Shown: positions 46,465-57,226, counted from the stretch's first letter. The stretch: 64,000 nt of DNA from Isochrysis galbana (GCA_018136815.1 CM030933.1:1-64000); one strand, 5' to 3'. Numbers and translations are program-made. The notes: generated by a model from the letters alone, not told the origin.

Positions 46465-49400
46465 CTACGATTGTGAACGAGAACGAGTACGACTCGAAGG
46501 CAGATCAGGAGGAGTACGACTTGTCTCTTGAATTCGACGTGGAATAACTTGATTGGATTGGGAACTGGAGCTTGGACTTGAAGAGGAGTCTACAGCGGAG
46601 TGAGCTTGGGGTTGAACCGGACGGCGGTCGAAAGTGGTGTCGTACGACTCAACTAGATCAGCACAACGCCGAAGCAACTCAATTCGAGACTCCCAAGTAG
46701 CTTCAGAACGAGGATAGCCGCGCCATTTGACGAGATACTTGAATGAAACTCCATCGCCCTTGCGATCGAGTAACTCTTCGACCAAGTACTCATCTTCAGC
46801 GAGCGGAGACGAATCGGTGACGGTGAAGTACGGACGAAGATTGGAAATGTGAACTTCATCCTTGACTTGACGATTTTCGAGATCGCGTAGACGGTAGCGA
46901 GTGGCCGAGATGGCTTCTTCTACTCGGTAGGGACCGGAGTAGAGATATTGAAGTTTGTTGGCGTGGCCAGGGATTCGACGACAAACTCTGTCTCCTGGTT
47001 TGAAGGTGACACCGAGTTTAGACTTTTGAGAGGCGGAGCGCATCGATTCGCGTTGGGCTTCTTGAGTACTTTCGAGGGCGGAACGCCACGACTCGAGAAG
47101 CTTCTTATTGAGCTCGGTGGCGTAAATGACGGCATCGGACGGAGGCCTAGATGGAAGCAACTCGAGAACAGGAGCAGGGTCAGCAAGTTGAGCTGGAAGA
47201 CGAAGCTCCCGACCAAACAAGATAGCCGCGGGTGACTTGGGTACGACGCGACCGGCGGTCGCTCGCATAGACATGAGAAGAAACGGAAGGTGGTCGACCC
47301 AATGGGCGCCGCCTTCATTGGAGACTCGAGTCATCGTGAGGAGAGTTTGTTGAGCTCTTTCCACTAGCCCTACGCCTTCGTGGCGATAGGCTTCAGTAGT
47401 GCTCAAGTCCGTGCCAGTCGCTTTGAGAATTAGGTCCACTAACCGAGAGCAAAGATTCGAGCCGGCGTCGGTTCGAAGTTGGCGAGGGACTCCATAACGA
47501 GATACGATGAGACGCATGAAGACGTCCAGACATTTTGCGGACGAGGGGTTACCGTTGCAAGGCTCAGCTTCAATCCAACGAGAGAGAGAATCGACGAAAA
47601 CAATCAGCTTATCAAAACCGGAGCGGCCGGATACGAAATCGTGAGTGGGCGCCATCGAAAGAATATCGCAATAGACGACGTCGAAAGGATAAGATCCGAT
47701 GGAAAGACCGGATGGATGGGCGAGCGGTCGCGGTAACGGTTTGCCAAGAGTGCATTCATGGCACTCTCGAACGTACTCCGATACAGAGGCGGATAGGCCA
47801 GGCCAGTAAACTCGAGAACGAAGTAGGGTAGTCATCCTTGTCGCACCTGGGTGACCAAGGTGGTCATGGTAGGCGCGGAGGTACGTGTCACGAAGGGACT
47901 CCGGAATGTATAAACGAAGAGGAGCCTCTTCCGCCTCTGAGGAGCGGTAGTAGAGTAGGCCATCGCGAAGCAGGAATCGGGACCTTTTCTTCGACGACGA
48001 GCTAGAGTCGATCGAAGAGGAAGCTTTCGGAAGGATCGACTCGAGTTCAGAAATGATCGAGCTAGCGAACTCGTCGGTAGAGAGCGCTTGACGCAATTCG
48101 TCGGCATGAGGCACGCCCACATCGAGATACGAGGAGGTAATCGACTCCGAAGATTCCGATGCTTGACGAGCGAGCCTATCGTTTGCTTGTTGGCGGCGAG
48201 CAGTGAGGGTGGATGAAGTAACCGCGGCGGCAACTATGTCGTTAATTTCAAAAGAATCGAAAGAATGGACCTCACTCTCCTCGTGGTGGAGAGGATCGTG
48301 GTCGGGCTCGAGAGCAACTAAGCGGGACAAGCCGTCGGCGTCCCAGTGAGTGACTCCAGGTTTGTGCACGACGTCGAATCGATATTCGGCTAGCTTTAGG
48401 ACCCATCGCATGAGGCGCGAGGCTGGACCACCGGTGACTTCTTTCATCGTGTGAAGCCAGCGCAAAGCTGAATGGTCTACGACGAGGGTGAAGTGGCGAC
48501 CCCAAAGATACGGCCTCCAATTTCGGATCGATTCTAGCGCTGCTAGAAGTTCGATTTCAGTAACTGTCCAATGGCGCTCAGCCGGACTCAAACTACGACC
48601 GTAGTATGCAACAACGCGCTCTCTCCCTTCGTCGTCTTTCTGAGCAAGGACGCCGGCGATGCCGAGCTTGCTAGCACCGTCGGTCTTAACGAGGAAAGGA
48701 CGGTCGTCTCGAGGAGGTGCGAGTACGGGTTCTTCACAGATAGCTTGCTTGAGATCTTCGATAGCCTGGCGACAGGCTTCTGTTTGCGACTCGACCGGGA
48801 CATCGCACCCTTTCCGCGTGAGAGCGGTTAACGGCGCTGCACGGATCGCAAAACGACGTATAAAACGGCGGTAGTACGAGCACAGCCCAAGGAAAGAACG
48901 GACGGCTTCGATCGAGTTGATTTGGGTAGGGTCGATTTTTGAGACGGCTTCCACTTTCTTGGGATCCATCCGAAGACCTTCACGCGAAACAACGTGGCCG
49001 AGATATTCAGCCGAGGTGGCAAAGAAAACGCATTTCGACATCTTGCAAGTGAGGCCCGCCCAGATGAGACGTTCCAAGACAAGATCAAGACGGTGTAACA
49101 TTTGTTGGAATGACGACTCTTCCCTGGCCTGCAGCGAGTCACCTACGCCTGTCGACCAGGCGCCGACATCATCCAAGTATGGCATACAAATCTCCCATGC
49201 CAGCCCACCGAGAACGGCGTCCATGAGGCGGCACATATACGAGGGACCGGATTGAACACCAAAAGGCAAGTAATTGAACTCGTACTTGCCGCGATGAGTA
49301 GTGAACGCGGTGATATGTTTATCGGACTCTTTGATCGGTATACCCCAAAAACCAGATGCTAGGTCCAGGGTGCAAAGGAATAGAGAATCGAGGTTGCCTT

Positions 49401-52400
49401 GGCCGGACGACAATCGGTCGATGGCTTCTACCGTGAGGGGAAGAGGGCTGTCCTCTAGACGAAGCTTGGAGTTGACGTCGCGATAATCTACGCAGAAACG
49501 CACGGAGCCATCCTTCTTAGTGACTAGCACGACTCGAGAGGCCCACGACGAGTTTGATTTCCTGATGATACCCGCGGACTCCATCTTGCAAACTTCGTCC
49601 TCTATGATCTTCTCACCCTCTCGTCCAACTCTAGACGGTGCGTGGCGGTGAGCTTCGGCTCCGGGGTTGAGCGGTAGCTCTACCTCCATCACGTGAGTGT
49701 GATTCGGGTTAGTCGGGTCAATTGCGAAAGCAGCGATACGTCGGGCCAGTAGACGACGAACTTGTTCACGTTGGGGCATCGAGAGACGGCCTTCGGGGTC
49801 GATCTTGGCTGCCTCGAGGAGTTTACATTGGTCCTCGTCGAGCGACTCAATCACATCCGGCGAGTTAACGTCACCGACGCGGCGATAAGTTCCAGCGTGA
49901 ATCTTGAATCGAACCTGTAACGAAGCTACAGGATGGAACGACGGAAGATGTAGAGGTTTGGGGTCAGTATTGACCACCGTAATCGCGATGGTGTGGTTGG
50001 AGTTCGGCCTCTCTACTTGAGGGATGACGAGAGGAGAGCTATCGATCGTTTCACGCGTAGGTAGTCGGTCCACGAGCATGGCGCAATCTTCGTGTTCTCG
50101 AAGAGCTAGTGGAATTCGGACGTGAAACGTTGCCCGATGATAGGCCGGGATCGTGATAGGTTCGTGGGTGTATAGGAGGTACTCGGAGCCACATGATGCC
50201 GGCGCTTTGGCGGCAAACTCATCGGCCGTGCTGAAGAGAGGCTCGGTGACTAGCTGGTTGTCGTTTTTGGTGGCCTGCGGCCCTCGGAAGAAGTCAGTCG
50301 TGATTGGGTTCGCGGAGGTCGGACAGACCTGTGCACAAGTCATGCTGACAGGGACCACCGCTATCGGTGACGTCGAGACGCGAAAGATCGGCGGAGCGTC
50401 GGGGCTTGGACTGCCATTAACCTCAAGAGGAGCCACCGTGGATGGAGCACCGAGGGTGATAGAGCCGTCCGTGCTGTCGGAGGCGAGCTGAATCGAAGCG
50501 GCGTGCGTAGCTAAGAAGTCGTTCCCGAGCAGCAGCATCGGGTTGCCTTCAATCACCATGAACGTATGACGAAAGAGAAATCCACCGACGGAGAAAACGA
50601 TCCGAGCCTTGCCTCGCGTGATAAGAGGTAGGCCGTCTGGGCCATGGAGCGGTGTCACTACGGCTTGCGGCAGCCGCTCGACGCATGCGTCGTTGGGTAG
50701 GCTGGACAAGAGGGAAGTGGTCACGACCGACGGGCCAGCTCCGGTGTCAGCGAGGGTGCTGTTGACCGTGAGAGCGGAGTCGGCCAAGATTACTCCTTCT
50801 TTGCCGGTAGCCTCGCCGGAGCGGCAGACCATCAGGTCTCGAACATATAGGCAATGCCTTGGGTAGGCAGATGGTAGGGTATCCACGACGCTCTCCGGTC
50901 GGTGCGTGGTCACGTGTGCGATGGTGTCGGACGGGGACGGGGTTGGTCGCCAGCGTCGTTGCTCGGGTGAATTCGTCGTCAAACTGGTCGTCGTCTCTTC
51001 GGGTACTCCGACTGCCGCTATCGTGGCAGAGGGCCTAGAGGGGTCGTCCTCGTTGGTAGCGGTACAGGGTGATAGCTTGGGACTAGTGTAGCCCAGGCCT
51101 CTCTTGTCGGTGGGGTGTCTCGGGTGGTCGGACATCTTTTCCCAATCTTTCTCGAGACGGGCTTGGGCTTCTGTCTTGGGTCTTCGAACTAATGAGGCTA
51201 GCTCTTCGGCGCGGATGCCTTTGGCTTCCACGAACTCGATCGGCGCTCGGACGGCAGCGGCGAGGTCGGATTCCTCGTCGGCGTTTCGTCCGGCTAGAGC
51301 TTGCGCTCTTATTTCGTCAGCGGTTTCGAGCGTGACGTTGGACCATTTCTGGTCCCCGTTCACTCCGAATGATTGCCATTGTTGGCGCCGCTTCCGGAGA
51401 GTCGTCGGCGTCGTCGGACGCGGCGAGCTCGCGCGTGCCGGAGGCGGGGCGGTCCATGGAGAGAATGGGTCGTGGAGTGTAGACTCGGAGGCGTGGAGTG
51501 GCGTGTCGTTGTCGTGGTTATCGTGGGTTTCTTTTTGGTCTTCGTGGTTGTCTGACTCGGGAGTAGCTGGACGGGAAACAACGGGGTCGGAAGAAACTTC
51601 ACTCGTTTCCCTCCCCCTCTCATAACGATGAAGAGCCGACCACGGCTCGTAGGCGGTAGCCTCGGTCGAGCTAAGTGAAGGCCGGTCCAATAGGCTGCAC
51701 CGCGCGCAAGCGAGTAGCTCTAACGCGGACAATTTCTTCGTCGACGTCTGGTCTCGCTGTTGGCTCAAATGTCGAAGAAGAACAGGCATCCAATGGATCG
51801 CCATCGCTCCAGCTACACCGACGTAGGTGCGGCTGCGAAGAGCGCCACGGTGCGGTGAAGGAGAGAGGTTAGCCATGGCCGACTCACGGCCATCCACGAC
51901 GCAAGTTGGCTGGAGGGGCGGCAGCCCTTTGGTGAGGTACAACCCGGTGGCTTTCTGGTGTCCAGTGCCGTGCTCCCAGGGTTGGACGAATTGGGTCGGG
52001 GTCAACCCCCCGACTAAACGGCGAGCTTCCGCATGCATCCGAGGGTTCTCGACCGCTACAAACGGAGCAGTGGCGGAGGCCATTGACTTGAAGACGCGAG
52101 CGGCCGACTCAAGAGCGGCACGACGTCCGGGTTCTTGGGAGAGCCATTGACTGCTGACAGCGGAGAGGTACGTGCAGGGCGGGTGGGCGATGACTAGGTC
52201 CCAACCTAGGTTTTGGACATGAAGCGCGTCGCCTTGGAAGTGGGGCACGTAATCGATCTCGGAAGGATACAAATCGCACGTAGCTACATCAGCACCGGCG
52301 AGTAGGAACATGGAGGAGACGACGCCGCTCGTCTCGCCAACGACGAGAACGCGTGGTGCGTGACAGCCAGACGTCAGCCCGTCTTGGACTCGTTGATTCA

Positions 52401-54099
52401 TCTTCGTGAGCTCAGCGCAAAGCTCATCGAAGTGCTTGGGTAGCGCGGCGGCAGGCGAGGCTAGGGTGCCATTGCGAGGCCGGCGAAGCTCTTGGGCTGC
52501 CTCCGTGAGGTGCCGAGGTAATACCACCGCAGAGCCGCTCGCTCGTGCACGAAGAGAGGCGAGAGCGTGGAGAGCGGGTGACGGGGTATCATCACGGGTG
52601 CCGACATCGGAGTTGTTTTGAGAGGAATCGAAGGACTGGATCGCGGACGCATTGATCGCTGCCACGCGCATGATGGTGGTGGCAGTGGTATCGAGAGGCA
52701 GGCAGTGCTCGGAGGCGGCGACCGGTGGCCGCAGCGACGTAGGACGAATGGAAGAAGACTCGGATATCGACGACGTAGAGACGGGCTCGGAGGACGGGAT
52801 TGACGAAGAAACTCGGAGAAGTGGGGTGTCGGACGGCGGCGACGGACGCCGCGGCCGCGAGACCACCGGTGAGAGACATGAAGGACATGGCTCAGGGACT
52901 CGGTTGGGCTGGCTCAATGGGCGTAGAAGCTCGGTTTGGGAGGCCGCCGTTCCTCGACGTGCAGAGGAGTTGTGGTCACTCTCCATGGTCACGTCGGAAG
53001 AGGAAACAGGCCAGGGATCGACGTCGTTGCATTCTGTCGTCGGCGGGGTCGGCGCCGGCGAAAGAAGGGACGTGGCTGTCGTAGAAGCCGGCTGCGGGGA
53101 AGGCTGGGGCCAGGGTGGTGGCTCTGCGGCAGCGGCTGGCGTGGGTAGTGGCCGAAGAGGTTCTGCAATGCGAAGCATTCTTCGGAGGACTTGGCTCGGG
53201 CTAGCGGGTGGATGGACCGCTGAAATTACGGTGGATTCAGACTCGAATTCGGAAGACTCGGCGACTTGAGAGGGGCTAGGAGACGGCTGTTCAAGCTCCT
53301 CCAGGGCTCTCGGTTGATGGGGTGGCGTGGGAACGCCGGTGGTCGACCGCGGACTCCGCGGTGACGTTAATTTGTACTCGGACTCGGACTCGTCGTTTCT
53401 GGCGTGCTGGACGCCAATAACAGGGCTAACTTTCGAAATGGGAACGGACGGGGCCGGCTCAAAGGTGAAGCCCCCTGGCGTCGCAACCGTCGGTGAGGAC
53501 GAAGCTGAAGCTTGTGATGACAATAGGGGCACGGTGGCCAGCACCGGTTGGCTCGGTGCGGCCGAAATCTCGGACTCGGTGACGGGCTTGATTACGCGGG
53601 CTCGGGATGCACTGTCTTGTGCGATTGGACTCGGACTCGGAACGGAAACGGAAGGGATCGGCTCGGCGGCGTGCAGCCTGCTGGAGTGGCAGGCCGGCTG
53701 CGGCGAGACTCGGAACGGTGGCTCGGACAAGGACACAGTGGCTGTCGTCGAGGGCTTCGGCGTCAGCTTGTGTTTGGACTCGATACGCGGTGGCTCGTGA
53801 AACGGGGCTCGGTTGTGGTTGGAATTCTGGAAGTGACCGGAGATTCCAAATGACTCAGACTCGGGGCGCGGAGGACCGAAGGTGAACACTCCCGCGGAAG
53901 GAGTGGTCGTCGGAGGCTCAGTGAGTGGCTGGAGCTCCGTTAATCCTGCGGTCGACCGCATGGTAGGACTCGGTGACGTTGTAAACTCGGACTCGGACTC
54001 GGACTCGGACTCGGATGGCTCAGAACGGGGTTTGCTCAAAACAGGCTTGGACTCGGACTCGAAAGAAAGTGGGGAAGAACCGGAGAACTGCGCCTCCAT
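46465..54099 (-). CDS. pol: E3 ORF2: methyltransferase-like, protease, RT, RNase H, integrase, chromodomain polyprotein
   Basis: 2544 codons without a stop. Residues 1-580 are Ser/Pro/Glu-rich and disordered, with Ser-Glu repeats. At 582-776 is a C5-methyltransferase-like domain (separate entry). Then come a linker with HPTDKRGLGY (about 1000), retropepsin-like LADTGAG (Asp1118), RT with FCVDYRD (about 1533) and YLDD (1641-1644), RNase H from KTDGASK (Asp1807), integrase zinc region H-x4-H/C-x2-C (about 2070-2110) and core D2145, D2211, E2247 (D-D35-E), a GPY motif, and a chromodomain (KWRGY with Trp2459). All catalytic residues expected for retrotransposition are present. The frame stays open without an ATG for ~170 codons upstream of Met1 (to a TGA near 54609), and that stretch is protein-like in E4 too, so the true start or expression mode (internal start, splicing or recoding) is unclear. 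Confidence 0.92.
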   Translation of the reverse strand: MEAQFSGSSPLSFESESKPVLSKPRSEPSESESESESEFTTSPSPTMRSTAGLTELQPLTEPPTTTPSAGVFTFGPPRPESESFGISGHFQNSNHNRAPFHEPPRIESKHKLTPKPSTTATVSLSEPPFRVSPQPACHSSRLHAAEPIPSVSVPSPSPIAQDSASRARVIKPVTESEISAAPSQPVLATVPLLSSQASASSSPTVATPGGFTFEPAPSVPISKVSPVIGVQHARNDESESEYKLTSPRSPRSTTGVPTPPHQPRALEELEQPSPSPSQVAESSEFESESTVISAVHPPASPSQVLRRMLRIAEPLRPLPTPAAAAEPPPWPQPSPQPASTTATSLLSPAPTPPTTECNDVDPWPVSSSDVTMESDHNSSARRGTAASQTELLRPLSQPNRVPEPCPSCLSPVVSRPRRPSPPSDTPLLRVSSSIPSSEPVSTSSISESSSIRPTSLRPPVAASEHCLPLDTTATTIMRVAAINASAIQSFDSSQNNSDVGTRDDTPSPALHALASLRARASGSAVVLPRHLTEAAQELRRPRNGTLASPAAALPKHFDELCAELTKMNQRVQDGLTSGCHAPRVLVVGETSGVVSSMFLLAGADVATCDLYPSEIDYVPHFQGDALHVQNLGWDLVIAHPPCTYLSAVSSQWLSQEPGRRAALESAARVFKSMASATAPFVAVENPRMHAEARRLVGGLTPTQFVQPWEHGTGHQKATGLYLTKGLPPLQPTCVVDGRESAMANLSPSPHRGALRSRTYVGVAGAMAIHWMPVLLRHLSQQRDQTSTKKLSALELLACARCSLLDRPSLSSTEATAYEPWSALHRYERGRETSEVSSDPVVSRPATPESDNHEDQKETHDNHDNDTPLHASESTLHDPFSPWTAPPPARASSPRPTTPTTLRKRRQQWQSFGVNGDQKWSNVTLETADEIRAQALAGRNADEESDLAAAVRAPIEFVEAKGIRAEELASLVRRPKTEAQARLEKDWEKMSDHPRHPTDKRGLGYTSPKLSPCTATNEDDPSRPSATIAAVGVPEETTTSLTTNSPEQRRWRPTPSPSDTIAHVTTHRPESVVDTLPSAYPRHCLYVRDLMVCRSGEATGKEGVILADSALTVNSTLADTGAGPSVVTTSLLSSLPNDACVERLPQAVVTPLHGPDGLPLITRGKARIVFSVGGFLFRHTFMVIEGNPMLLLGNDFLATHAASIQLASDSTDGSITLGAPSTVAPLEVNGSPSPDAPPIFRVSTSPIAVVPVSMTCAQVCPTSANPITTDFFRGPQATKNDNQLVTEPLFSTADEFAAKAPASCGSEYLLYTHEPITIPAYHRATFHVRIPLALREHEDCAMLVDRLPTRETIDSSPLVIPQVERPNSNHTIAITVVNTDPKPLHLPSFHPVASLQVRFKIHAGTYRRVGDVNSPDVIESLDEDQCKLLEAAKIDPEGRLSMPQREQVRRLLARRIAAFAIDPTNPNHTHVMEVELPLNPGAEAHRHAPSRVGREGEKIIEDEVCKMESAGIIRKSNSSWASRVVLVTKKDGSVRFCVDYRDVNSKLRLEDSPLPLTVEAIDRLSSGQGNLDSLFLCTLDLASGFWGIPIKESDKHITAFTTHRGKYEFNYLPFGVQSGPSYMCRLMDAVLGGLAWEICMPYLDDVGAWSTGVGDSLQAREESSFQQMLHRLDLVLERLIWAGLTCKMSKCVFFATSAEYLGHVVSREGLRMDPKKVEAVSKIDPTQINSIEAVRSFLGLCSYYRRFIRRFAIRAAPLTALTRKGCDVPVESQTEACRQAIEDLKQAICEEPVLAPPRDDRPFLVKTDGASKLGIAGVLAQKDDEGRERVVAYYGRSLSPAERHWTVTEIELLAALESIRNWRPYLWGRHFTLVVDHSALRWLHTMKEVTGGPASRLMRWVLKLAEYRFDVVHKPGVTHWDADGLSRLVALEPDHDPLHHEESEVHSFDSFEINDIVAAAVTSSTLTARRQQANDRLARQASESSESITSSYLDVGVPHADELRQALSTDEFASSIISELESILPKASSSIDSSSSSKKRSRFLLRDGLLYYRSSEAEEAPLRLYIPESLRDTYLRAYHDHLGHPGATRMTTLLRSRVYWPGLSASVSEYVRECHECTLGKPLPRPLAHPSGLSIGSYPFDVVYCDILSMAPTHDFVSGRSGFDKLIVFVDSLSRWIEAEPCNGNPSSAKCLDVFMRLIVSRYGVPRQLRTDAGSNLCSRLVDLILKATGTDLSTTEAYRHEGVGLVERAQQTLLTMTRVSNEGGAHWVDHLPFLLMSMRATAGRVVPKSPAAILFGRELRLPAQLADPAPVLELLPSRPPSDAVIYATELNKKLLESWRSALESTQEAQRESMRSASQKSKLGVTFKPGDRVCRRIPGHANKLQYLYSGPYRVEEAISATRYRLRDLENRQVKDEVHISNLRPYFTVTDSSPLAEDEYLVEELLDRKGDGVSFKYLVKWRGYPRSEATWESRIELLRRCADLVESYDTTFDRRPVQPQAHSAVDSSSSPSSSSQSNQVIPRRIQETSRTPPDLPSSRTRSRSQS
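51770..52356 (-). CDS. Phage-like C5-cytosine-methyltransferase-type domain inside E3 ORF2
   Basis: Residues ~582-776 of ORF2, about 195 aa, the size of compact phage DNA methyltransferase-like proteins. Visible motifs: VLVVGETSGVVSSMF (AdoMet-binding motif I-like, Glu-x-Ser-Gly), TCDLYPSEID (acidic loop II), HFQGDAL, WDLVIAHPPCTYLS with candidate nucleophile Cys642 (motif IV), AVENPRMHA with Glu684 (motif VI ENV-like), VQPWEHGTGHQKATGLYL and LPPLQPT, and a C-terminal RTYVGVAGAMAIHW block (motif X-like). The order and spacing match the phage branch of the C5-MTase superfamily. There is no separate target-recognition domain. Predicted role: AdoMet-dependent cytosine methylation, possibly of element cDNA or host DNA, or a non-catalytic descendant. 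Activity is not shown by sequence. This is a sub-feature of the 46465-54099 CDS. Confidence 0.85.
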
Positions 54100-54669
54100 C
54101 GTCGTAGTAATGGAGACTGGTGATACCGGTGATGACTGGACTGGGCTCAGACTCGTAGATGGGCTCGCGGTGGCGTAAGACGAAGAGGGTAATTCTGAAC
54201 GTGACTTGGACTCGGACTCGTACTCGGGAGACGTTTTGTGGCTCGGACATGCGAAATTTGATTTGAGAGATTGAAGGTTGGATTGGGCCTGCGGCGGCTG
54301 GATTTTCGCAGACCGTGAGGTCTTGGACTGGTGATGCTTGGGGAGTGGCGGGGGGTAGCGGTTGAGCGGCTTGAGTTGATAGAGAGGCGGTGACGGTTGA
54401 CTTGGTTTTGAGGACTCGTGCGTGATATCGAGAATCAGGATGGAATCATCGGCATTGGGAGAAATAGGGGCAATCGGCGAGGGGGCAGGAGAAAGAGGGG
54501 GATGGAGGTGGTAGGGCTTGTCTGGAACTTGGGGAATCTTGGGGTACCGGTTGGAGGCCGTAGAAGTACTCGGCCGTAGCGTAATACGATCTTTTGGTGG
54601 GTGGCGTTCAGGCCCACTACCCTGGACTGGTAGCGGGGTAACAGCGCGGACGTGGGCCCCGCCGGCGAC
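54100..54669 (-). other. E3 gag/ORF2 junction
   Basis: 570 bp between the gag stop and the first ATG of ORF2. The ORF2 frame is open through most of it. Near the gag stop the sense strand has inverted repeats GGCCCAC...GTGGGCC and CTACC...GGTAG and the block GTGGGCCTGAACGCCACC (TGA in the ORF2 frame), conserved in E1 and E4. It may contain a signal for ORF2 expression. Confidence 0.45.
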
Positions 54670-57224
54670 CTAATGGGCCGGACGGAGAACGACCATCGTG
54701 CGGAGGCGGCGGTGGACTTCTGGGTCGTTACCACACTCGCCACTGCCGCCTTCACAGAGAAAACGAATGTACGGTTGGCAAACGACGGGGTTATGAGCTC
54801 CGTCGCCCGTGCCATACTTCCACAGGTCTGCCTCGGGCGTACCAGATGGGGCCCGGGGACGAAAGGCGCAGTACGCGCAGCCGTTGGCGTCGGTCCACTC
54901 CTTGACGTCGCGGTCTAGGTCGTCGAGACGCGGCGCCGTCATGGTGGCATCGGAGGGACGGCAGCGCGTGAGCGCATCGCGAAGGGCCGGGTGACCAGCG
55001 TAACGAGAAATTTGCCAGAAGCGGGCTCGAGCTCGAGACCAGCTACCTGGATCCCATTCCGAGAGGCCCGAATCGGCCGGAAGCCCAAGGCCGTTCGGAG
55101 GGGGATCACATTGGCGACGAGAAGACGTGCTTTTGCCGAGAGGACGGTCAAGAAGTGCGTCCGGTAACGGAGACGATGCGGAGTAATTCGTAGGCGGAGG
55201 CGGAGCCCGACGATTGTCAGCGCCAGTCGCCTTGCGGTTCGAGTTGTTGTTTTGCGATTTTAATGCCTCGGTCACCGCCGCTTGGACGGCGGCGACCATC
55301 GAAGCCGTAGTGTCCGCGGGGTTGGAGGCAGCCTTAGCAACCTTGGCGGTTTTGGTGGACTTGGAAGTAGTCGCCGGCGGCGTCACGGCGGCGACCGTGA
55401 CCGACGTTTGTTGTTGGCCAGCACGGGACTGTTCGTACGGGCTCAAGTAGCGTTGGCAGAGGTTGACGCACGAAAGGGCCGAACGAGGAAGCTCGTGGTT
55501 CTCGACGCGGAAGCGAGTCTTTGCAAGATACTCGCCGAACTTGGTCGCGTTATCCACGCCGCGAGCCGCGTCGACCTTGTCGTTCCGAATGATGGACTCG
55601 AATCGTTGATTGATATCGTGCGACATGTTCGGGTGGTCCCAGACTGTCGTGGCATCCACCTTCGCGTCACCCATCTTGCGGACGTACGCGCGCACCAAAT
55701 TCTTGGATAACTCTAAGAGATCGGAGCCGGCCTCACGAGCTACGAGCCGGTCCCACTCCATGGAGGCGGAGTCTTTGGCGAAGCCAGGCACGTTGGCCGC
55801 GAAAGTGGCGTCGCACTTGCGGAGAAGCACGTCGCAGGCCAGCGCGGGGTTGAGAGAGAGGACCGGGTCTTCGCGAGATCGAGGAGGAAGGCGTAAATCC
55901 TTTGGTTGCCGGTGGTGCACAAGTTGGCGGCCGCTAGTAAGGATGTAAAGATTTCGCGGTGGTCGCAGCCGAGCGAGAGGGCGCGCTCGAGCGGCTTGAT
56001 GAAGGACAGACGAAAATCGTTCCAAGAGGTGGCCGCTGTCTGGACGTTGTCCGAGGCCAGGCCCTTGGGGAACTTGATCTCGGAAAGCTCTTTGCCCATT
56101 CGGACTTGGTGATGGAGGGTGCGGTCGAGGAAGAAGCGGCTCCGAGCCCCTTGGTCACGTGCTCCTTCTCGAAAAACACGCGGTAGTGCCAAACATTGCC
56201 GGCCCGAGAGAGGCCGCCGTTGAGAATGGCGTGGATGAGCTCGAAATCGTCGGACTTCCTGTAGAGAGAGGCTACCTCGTAGGCGGCATCCTCAAACAGT
56301 TGGTCCCACGAGGCTAGGATGACCTCTCGCTCAGAAACATCACCGGCGAGGCTTGGATCGACGGGATGGCGCCGAGCCGCCGGATTTGGAAGCGAGCGGA
56401 GGCCCGCGACGGTGGGTGGAGGTTGGGGATCAGAAACGGGCTTGGCGGGTGAGACAGGAACAGGCGTATTGGGTTCGGGATCGGAAATCGGATTCGGCGG
56501 AACGGAGAACGGCGCGGCGGGCAAAGATGAGAAGGGAACTTGACCGAGGCAGGGGGAGCACCAATGGAGTTGTCTCCTTCTTCCACAAGCGGGGGCGAAG
56601 TTTCGACTCGAGACGAAGTCGTAGTGCCCGCTTGGCCCTGTAGAATGTGAGTATCGCGTTGAAGGTAGACCCCACCTCTCGCTGAAATTCTTCGTGGCGC
56701 TGGGCGGCTTGGAGGGTAGAGGACTCGAGCGGTCGACAGCGCCGCGGAGAGCCTCGATCGGACTTGTTGGTCCATGATTGGGCGGCGCCGACGGTGGCGG
56801 TCGGAGGTGGAACGAAGTTACGTTGGGGTACATACGTCGACGACGGGGGTGGAACAAACTCTTCATATGGTGGGGGCTCGAAAGGAGGGAGGGACCGGAC
56901 GGAATCCACATCATCTTCAGCACCAACCACAGAGGGATTGAGAGAGGAATGAACACTTGGCAAAGGATCAGCAAAAGAAAGGAGAGGAAAGGCCGCCGGT
57001 GGAGCAACAGACGAGGTTAGAGGACCCATTCCAGCTCCAGTTGACGGGTGTGAGTAGAGGCCCGCGGAGGCGGCGGAACTTCGACCGTCGGCGCGGAGGC
57101 GAGAGCAGGGGGGAACTGGCTCGGAAGGCTCTCTTTTGAAGAAGGGAGGGTCCCAGAGGCTCTCTTCCCCAGGAGACTTCGACCCAAACGGTTCGGGAAG
57201 AGGAAGAAGAAGAGACGGGCTCAT
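54670..57224 (-). pseudogene. gag: E3 gag (frame-broken, 5' end at gap)
   Basis: From a candidate start MSPSLLL at 57224 to TAG at 54670. Order: Pro/Ser-rich N terminus with PPPYEEFVPP (a late-domain-like PPPY), short coiled-coil segment, helical capsid-like region (LIHAILNGGL, FFEKEHVTK, SDNVQTAATSWNDFRL, LGCDHREIFTSLLAA, VWDHPNMSHDINQRFE, CVNLCQRYLSPYEQ), Lys/Ala-rich linker, and a Cys/His C-terminal region (CAYCAFRP, HNPVVC, FLCEGGSGECG). Indels near 56760, 56520-56600, 56150 and 55870 shift the frame, so gag is broken here although ORF2 is intact. Confidence 0.82.
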
Positions 57225-57226
57225 GA

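Larger units (their letters stand above)
44809..57226 (-). mobile_element. E3: Ty3/gypsy chromovirus-like element with methyltransferase-like domain, family B
   Basis: Minus-strand element with 3' LTR (44809-46207), polypurine tract, conserved 3' UTR, an intact 2544-codon ORF2 (46465-54099) and a frame-broken gag (54670-57224). The 5' LTR is lost in the N gap starting at 57227, only about 85 bp short of where E4 shows the LTR should end. It lies head to head with E4 of the same family. The left flank before the LTR is CATTA; the other end is missing, so target duplication cannot be tested. Confidence 0.93.
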
